Below, piece after piece: positions 5,793-8,034 of a DNA stretch of 8,034 nucleotides. A program made the position numbers and the translations under genes. Source of the stretch: Planctomycetota bacterium (GTDB lineage: Bacteria; Planctomycetota; JAJSAM01). The DNA is taken from NCBI GenBank assembly GCA_029932425.1, contig JAOZQC010000132.1, positions 1 to 8,034 of the forward strand, given 5' to 3'. The notes below the pieces were generated by a model. The model ran no database searches and was not told where the DNA came from. It saw only the letters and a list, made by a program, of their open reading frames with translations. Every line of letters begins with the position of its first letter. Position 1 is the stretch's first letter.

Positions 5793-6260
5793 ATGGCGAA
5801 GAAGCTCTGTCTGGGCCTCGGCCTTCTGGCCGCCCTCGCGCTGGCGGCGGGGGGAGCGGCCTCCCTGCTCGCCCAGGAGGGGGGGGACGAGGCGGACGGC
5901 CTGCCCGACATCGGGGGGGCGTGGACCGGTACCGCGAAAGTGGTGCTCTACGAGATGAGCACCGGCGGCCGGAAGGAGAAGCTGAAGCTCCCGGTCACCC
6001 TGGCGGTGACCCAGGCCGGGGCCGACCTCACCATCGACCTCACGGTGACGGATCCCGAGGAGGGCACGATTTCCTTCCACCTCACGGGGAAGATCGGCAA
6101 CGGTCACTTCTGGGCGGCCACCGACGGCGAGGGGGAGGAGGAAGGGGCGCTGGTGATGACCGGCCACGTGAAGGCGAAGGGGAAGAAGATCAAGGGGACG
6201 GGCATCGCCGCCTCCGACAACGAGGTCGACGAGATCCGGTTCTCCCTGAAGAAGAAGTGA
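5793..6260 (+). CDS. Small exported beta-rich protein, function unknown
   Basis: A 155-aa protein with a clear N-terminal signal peptide. M-A-K-K is followed by a hydrophobic Leu/Ala/Gly core at about 6-26, with likely cleavage after L-L-A (residue 27). C6 is inside the core and not in a lipobox, so a lipoprotein is unlikely. The mature part has alternating hydrophobic/polar strands (for example V-T-L-A-V-T-Q at 68-74 and T-I-D-L-T-V at 80-85). It starts with G-G-A-W-T-G-T, a G-x-W-x-G-type opening reminiscent of small lipocalin-like barrels, has no Cys after the signal, and ends in K-K-K. The fold is inference. AGAGGTG lies 4 nt before the ATG and a -10 element lies upstream. The gene sits alone between the two coiled-coil paralogues. 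Confidence 0.82.
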   Translation: MAKKLCLGLGLLAALALAAGGAASLLAQEGGDEADGLPDIGGAWTGTAKVVLYEMSTGGRKEKLKLPVTLAVTQAGADLTIDLTVTDPEEGTISFHLTGKIGNGHFWAATDGEGEEEGALVMTGHVKAKGKKIKGTGIAASDNEVDEIRFSLKKK

Positions 6261-6768
6261 TTCCCGGCGGCCCCGCGAGGCCCCTCTCGGCGCGTCCCCG
6301 GCGCGGCCCGCGGGGAGGCGCGGGCGCATCGCTGATCCGGCGTGGGGGCGACGACTTCGAGCCGGTTGCCGGAACGGGGTTCCATCGGAACGCGGAACCG
6401 GGGGCCACCGCAGGCTGTTTCCGGCGAGAGACGTCGTCCGGGGCCGGGGGCGCGTCCGGCGCCGCGGGGGGCGGGAACCCCTGCCCGGTCCCGGGGCGGG
6501 GCCCCTCTCCCGGCGGGGGGTTTCCGGGTGCGGGAGGCGGCCTTCCGGGGACGCGCCGTTGCGCGGAGGGGGAAAACGGGTTCCAAAGAGGGTGGGGCGG
6601 ACCTCGGTCCCGGCGGGGCGGAGTACGGCATGGAGTTTGCGCCCCCGACGGGCGCCGGCGGAGCGGCCGGGTTCCCGGCCGAACGCGATCCGAGGCGGGG
6701 GCGGGCGCCGCCCGGGTTCAGGGAATTCGACGGCCTGTTCAGCGGGGTGAACCTCCCGGAGGGTACCG
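6261..6768. other. 508-bp G-run-rich intergenic region
   Basis: No convincing gene is seen. Nine runs of three or more G lie on the plus strand between 6440 and 6534, for example 6440-6443, 6446-6450, 6466-6471, 6493-6496, 6515-6520, 6526-6528 and 6532-6534. Their spacing would allow G-quadruplexes. Hairpins occur at 6291-6322 and 6699-6713 (GGGCGG/CCGCCC around GCG). An ATG-started frame at 6630 reads plausible residues near its end, but it runs out of frame into the next gene and is Gly/Pro/Arg-rich, so it is rejected. GGAGGG at 6758-6763 is the ribosome site of the downstream gene. I find no clear -10 box. Confidence 0.5.
6291..6322 (+). terminator. Hairpin after the exported-protein gene
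   Basis: TCCCCG (6295-6300) pairs with CGGGGA (6311-6316), extended by CGCG (6291-6294) with CGCG (6319-6322) across a two-base bulge. It lies about 30 bp after the stop. No T-tract follows. Confidence 0.3.
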
Positions 6769-7998
6769 ATGACCGTAGCCAGCGGGAGCCAGCAGACGAA
6801 CGGCACCCTCTTCGAGCGCATGAGCCCGGAGGTGCGGGAGGCGCTGGTGGCCAGCCGGGCCATGTTCGAGGAGGCGGGTCTCCTCTGGAAGTTCTTCTCC
6901 CGGTACGAGGAGCCCATCCTCGACTGGGAGAAGCGGGTGGCGGGGGGGACGCCGAAGGGACGGCGGTGGCGATCGCTCCTCAACGCGTGCACGCGGGCGA
7001 TCGAGGAGGCGAGCACCTTCCACGCGGACCTGAGGAAGAAGGAGCTCGCCGCGCTCGAGCGCTTCCAGGCCGCCCTCGAGATGATGCGGGAGGGTGCCGA
7101 GGAGGCGGATCCCGCGCTGCCGGAGGGGATGCTCGACGTGCTGGAGAAGTGGGCGCGGCTCCGCTCCGTGGAGCTGGAGTGGCTCGACGGCGCCCTGCAG
7201 CACTCCCAGATGATCCTGAACCTCACGCCGCAGGCGAAGCCCGCCCAGGTGCTCACCCTGGTGGAACTCCGGAGGCGGTACATCGGGCAGGCGGAGCTGG
7301 TGCGCCGGGAATCCGAGCGCCTGGCCCGGGAGGCGGCGGAGGGCAACGGGGCCGGGGGCAAGGGGCCCGCGACCGCCGGGGCCGGGGAGCCGTGGCGGGG
7401 GTGGCTGAAGAGCGTGTCGGAGGAGGCGGCGGCCCCGCGGGAGGCGGAGCCGGAGCCGAAACCCGGGACGCCGGCGGAGGCGGAAGGGGCGGGCCCGCGG
7501 GACGCCGCGGAGAAAGATGGGAGGGATGCCATGTGGGGGCAGGCGACGGAAACCAAGGACCGCCGGAAGCGGAAGGGTACCACCCTCCTCGGGAGGTTCG
7601 ATTCCCTGCTCGCCCAGGTGGAGCAGCTCCGGCGCATGGCGGAGGTGGAGCTGAAGGACCTGGACCGCCGCGCCCAGGCGCTCGCGGGGGAGCGGGACGA
7701 GATCGCGGCCCGGCTGGCGGCGGTGGAGAAGGAGACGCGGGAGAAGCTGGGGGAGGCGGACCGCGAGGTGGAGCGCCTGAGGGGGGAGATGGCCGCCCTC
7801 GAGAAGGAGCGGGACGAGATCCGGGCCGATCTCGCCCGCCGGGAGGAGGAGATCGCCGGGGAGCGGGAGGAACTCGAGGCGCGGCGCCGGGAGATGGAGG
7901 AGGAGGTCCGCTCCGCCCGGAAGGAGCGGGACGAGGCCCTCGCCCTCATCACCTCCCTCACGAAGCGGCTGGGTACTCCGGGGGTGGAGGAGGGATAG
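6769..7998 (+). CDS. Coiled-coil protein of unrecognised paralogous family (copy 2)
   Basis: A 409-aa paralogue of the 4069-5517 product. Residues 14-190 align to it with no gap, and I count about 69 identities in 177. The core block is L-R-S-V-E-L-E-W-L-D-G-A-L-Q-H (131-145). F-F-S-R-Y-E (42-47) and G-R-R-W-R-S-L (64-70) are also shared. Residues 191-268 are a Gly/Ala/Pro/Glu-rich linker unlike that of copy 1. From about 272 a charged coiled coil runs to about 385, with repeated E-R-D-E-I. It closes with A-R-K-E-R-D-E (383-389) and K-R-L-G-T-P-G (399-405). There is no signal peptide or membrane segment. GGAGGG stands 5 nt before ATG 6769, fixing the start. It is shorter than copy 1, mainly in the linker and the middle module. 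Function unknown; hetero-oligomerisation with copy 1 is plausible but unproven. Confidence 0.86.
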   Translation: MTVASGSQQTNGTLFERMSPEVREALVASRAMFEEAGLLWKFFSRYEEPILDWEKRVAGGTPKGRRWRSLLNACTRAIEEASTFHADLRKKELAALERFQAALEMMREGAEEADPALPEGMLDVLEKWARLRSVELEWLDGALQHSQMILNLTPQAKPAQVLTLVELRRRYIGQAELVRRESERLAREAAEGNGAGGKGPATAGAGEPWRGWLKSVSEEAAAPREAEPEPKPGTPAEAEGAGPRDAAEKDGRDAMWGQATETKDRRKRKGTTLLGRFDSLLAQVEQLRRMAEVELKDLDRRAQALAGERDEIAARLAAVEKETREKLGEADREVERLRGEMAALEKERDEIRADLARREEEIAGEREELEARRREMEEEVRSARKERDEALALITSLTKRLGTPGVEEG

Positions 7999-8034
7999 CC
8001 CGCGTTCCCGGTCTCGCCGCACGGGTTTCGCGGG
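7999..8034 (+). terminator. Hairpin directly after the copy 2 coiled-coil gene
   Basis: CCCGCG (7999-8004) pairs with CGCGGG (8029-8034), and inside it CCCG (8007-8010) pairs with CGGG (8022-8025), separated by small T-rich internal loops. It begins at the base after the stop codon and reaches the window edge, so any following T-tract is out of view. Confidence 0.4.

Noticed and set aside
4057..5958. A 633-codon plus-strand open frame opposite the copy 1 coiled-coil gene
   Set aside because: Leu/Gly/Arg-rich antisense reading. The minus-strand protein matches its paralogue and has a promoter and Shine-Dalgarno site.
6630..6768. Possible small gene starting at ATG 6630
   Set aside because: No Shine-Dalgarno, Gly/Pro/Arg-rich, no stop before running out of frame through the copy 2 gene.
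5664..7961. A 765-codon minus-strand open frame across the exported-protein and copy 2 coiled-coil genes
   Set aside because: Arg/Ser/Pro-rich antisense of GC-rich coding DNA. The plus-strand genes have ribosome sites, a signal peptide and a paralogue.

Overview
The window is very GC-rich, with almost all G/C at third codon positions in the convincing genes. It carries short, tightly spaced bacterial genes with good Shine-Dalgarno sites. A DUF2203 protein, a variant QueC-like enzyme and a QueD with a CYGHRLLDY motif together suggest a high-GC, probably non-proteobacterial lineage, such as a planctomycete, acidobacterium or related uncultured phylum. That assignment is inference from family memory, not from a marker gene. 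I see no transposon, phage or CRISPR signature.

Layout. The left edge (1-398) has no convincing gene, but its first ~110 nt form a chain of stem-loops. A small zinc-ribbon membrane protein (399-836, minus) is divergent from a DUF2203 protein (1034-1447, plus). Next come four pterin/7-deazaguanine-type genes: folE (GTP cyclohydrolase I, 1493-2047, minus), a QueC-like PP-loop ATPase (2166-2828, minus), a pteridine-reductase-like SDR (2873-3595, plus) and queD/PTPS (3612-4013, plus). The first two face left and the last two face right from a 44-bp divergent spacer. FolE makes dihydroneopterin triphosphate, the usual QueD substrate. The SDR has the Asp-Tyr-Lys catalytic set of PTR1/FolM-type pteridine reductases. 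The QueC-like protein lacks the motif canonical QueC has at its substrate region, and no queE lies between. This may be an ordinary preQ0 supply with queE elsewhere, or a different pterin-derived product.

The right half (4069-7998) holds two divergent paralogues of a coiled-coil protein family I do not recognise (482 and 409 aa). Their N-terminal ~177-residue domains align without a gap (about 69 identities by hand count). They also share a near-identical C-terminal motif, joined by unrelated linkers and long charged coiled coils. Between them lie a small predicted exported beta-rich protein (5793-6260) and a 508-bp G-run-rich spacer. Promoter-like elements were found upstream of several genes (best: TTGGCG-17-TATGGA for folE and TCGACA-17-TAGAGT for the first coiled-coil gene). 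GC-rich hairpins without strong T-tracts sit after several stops.
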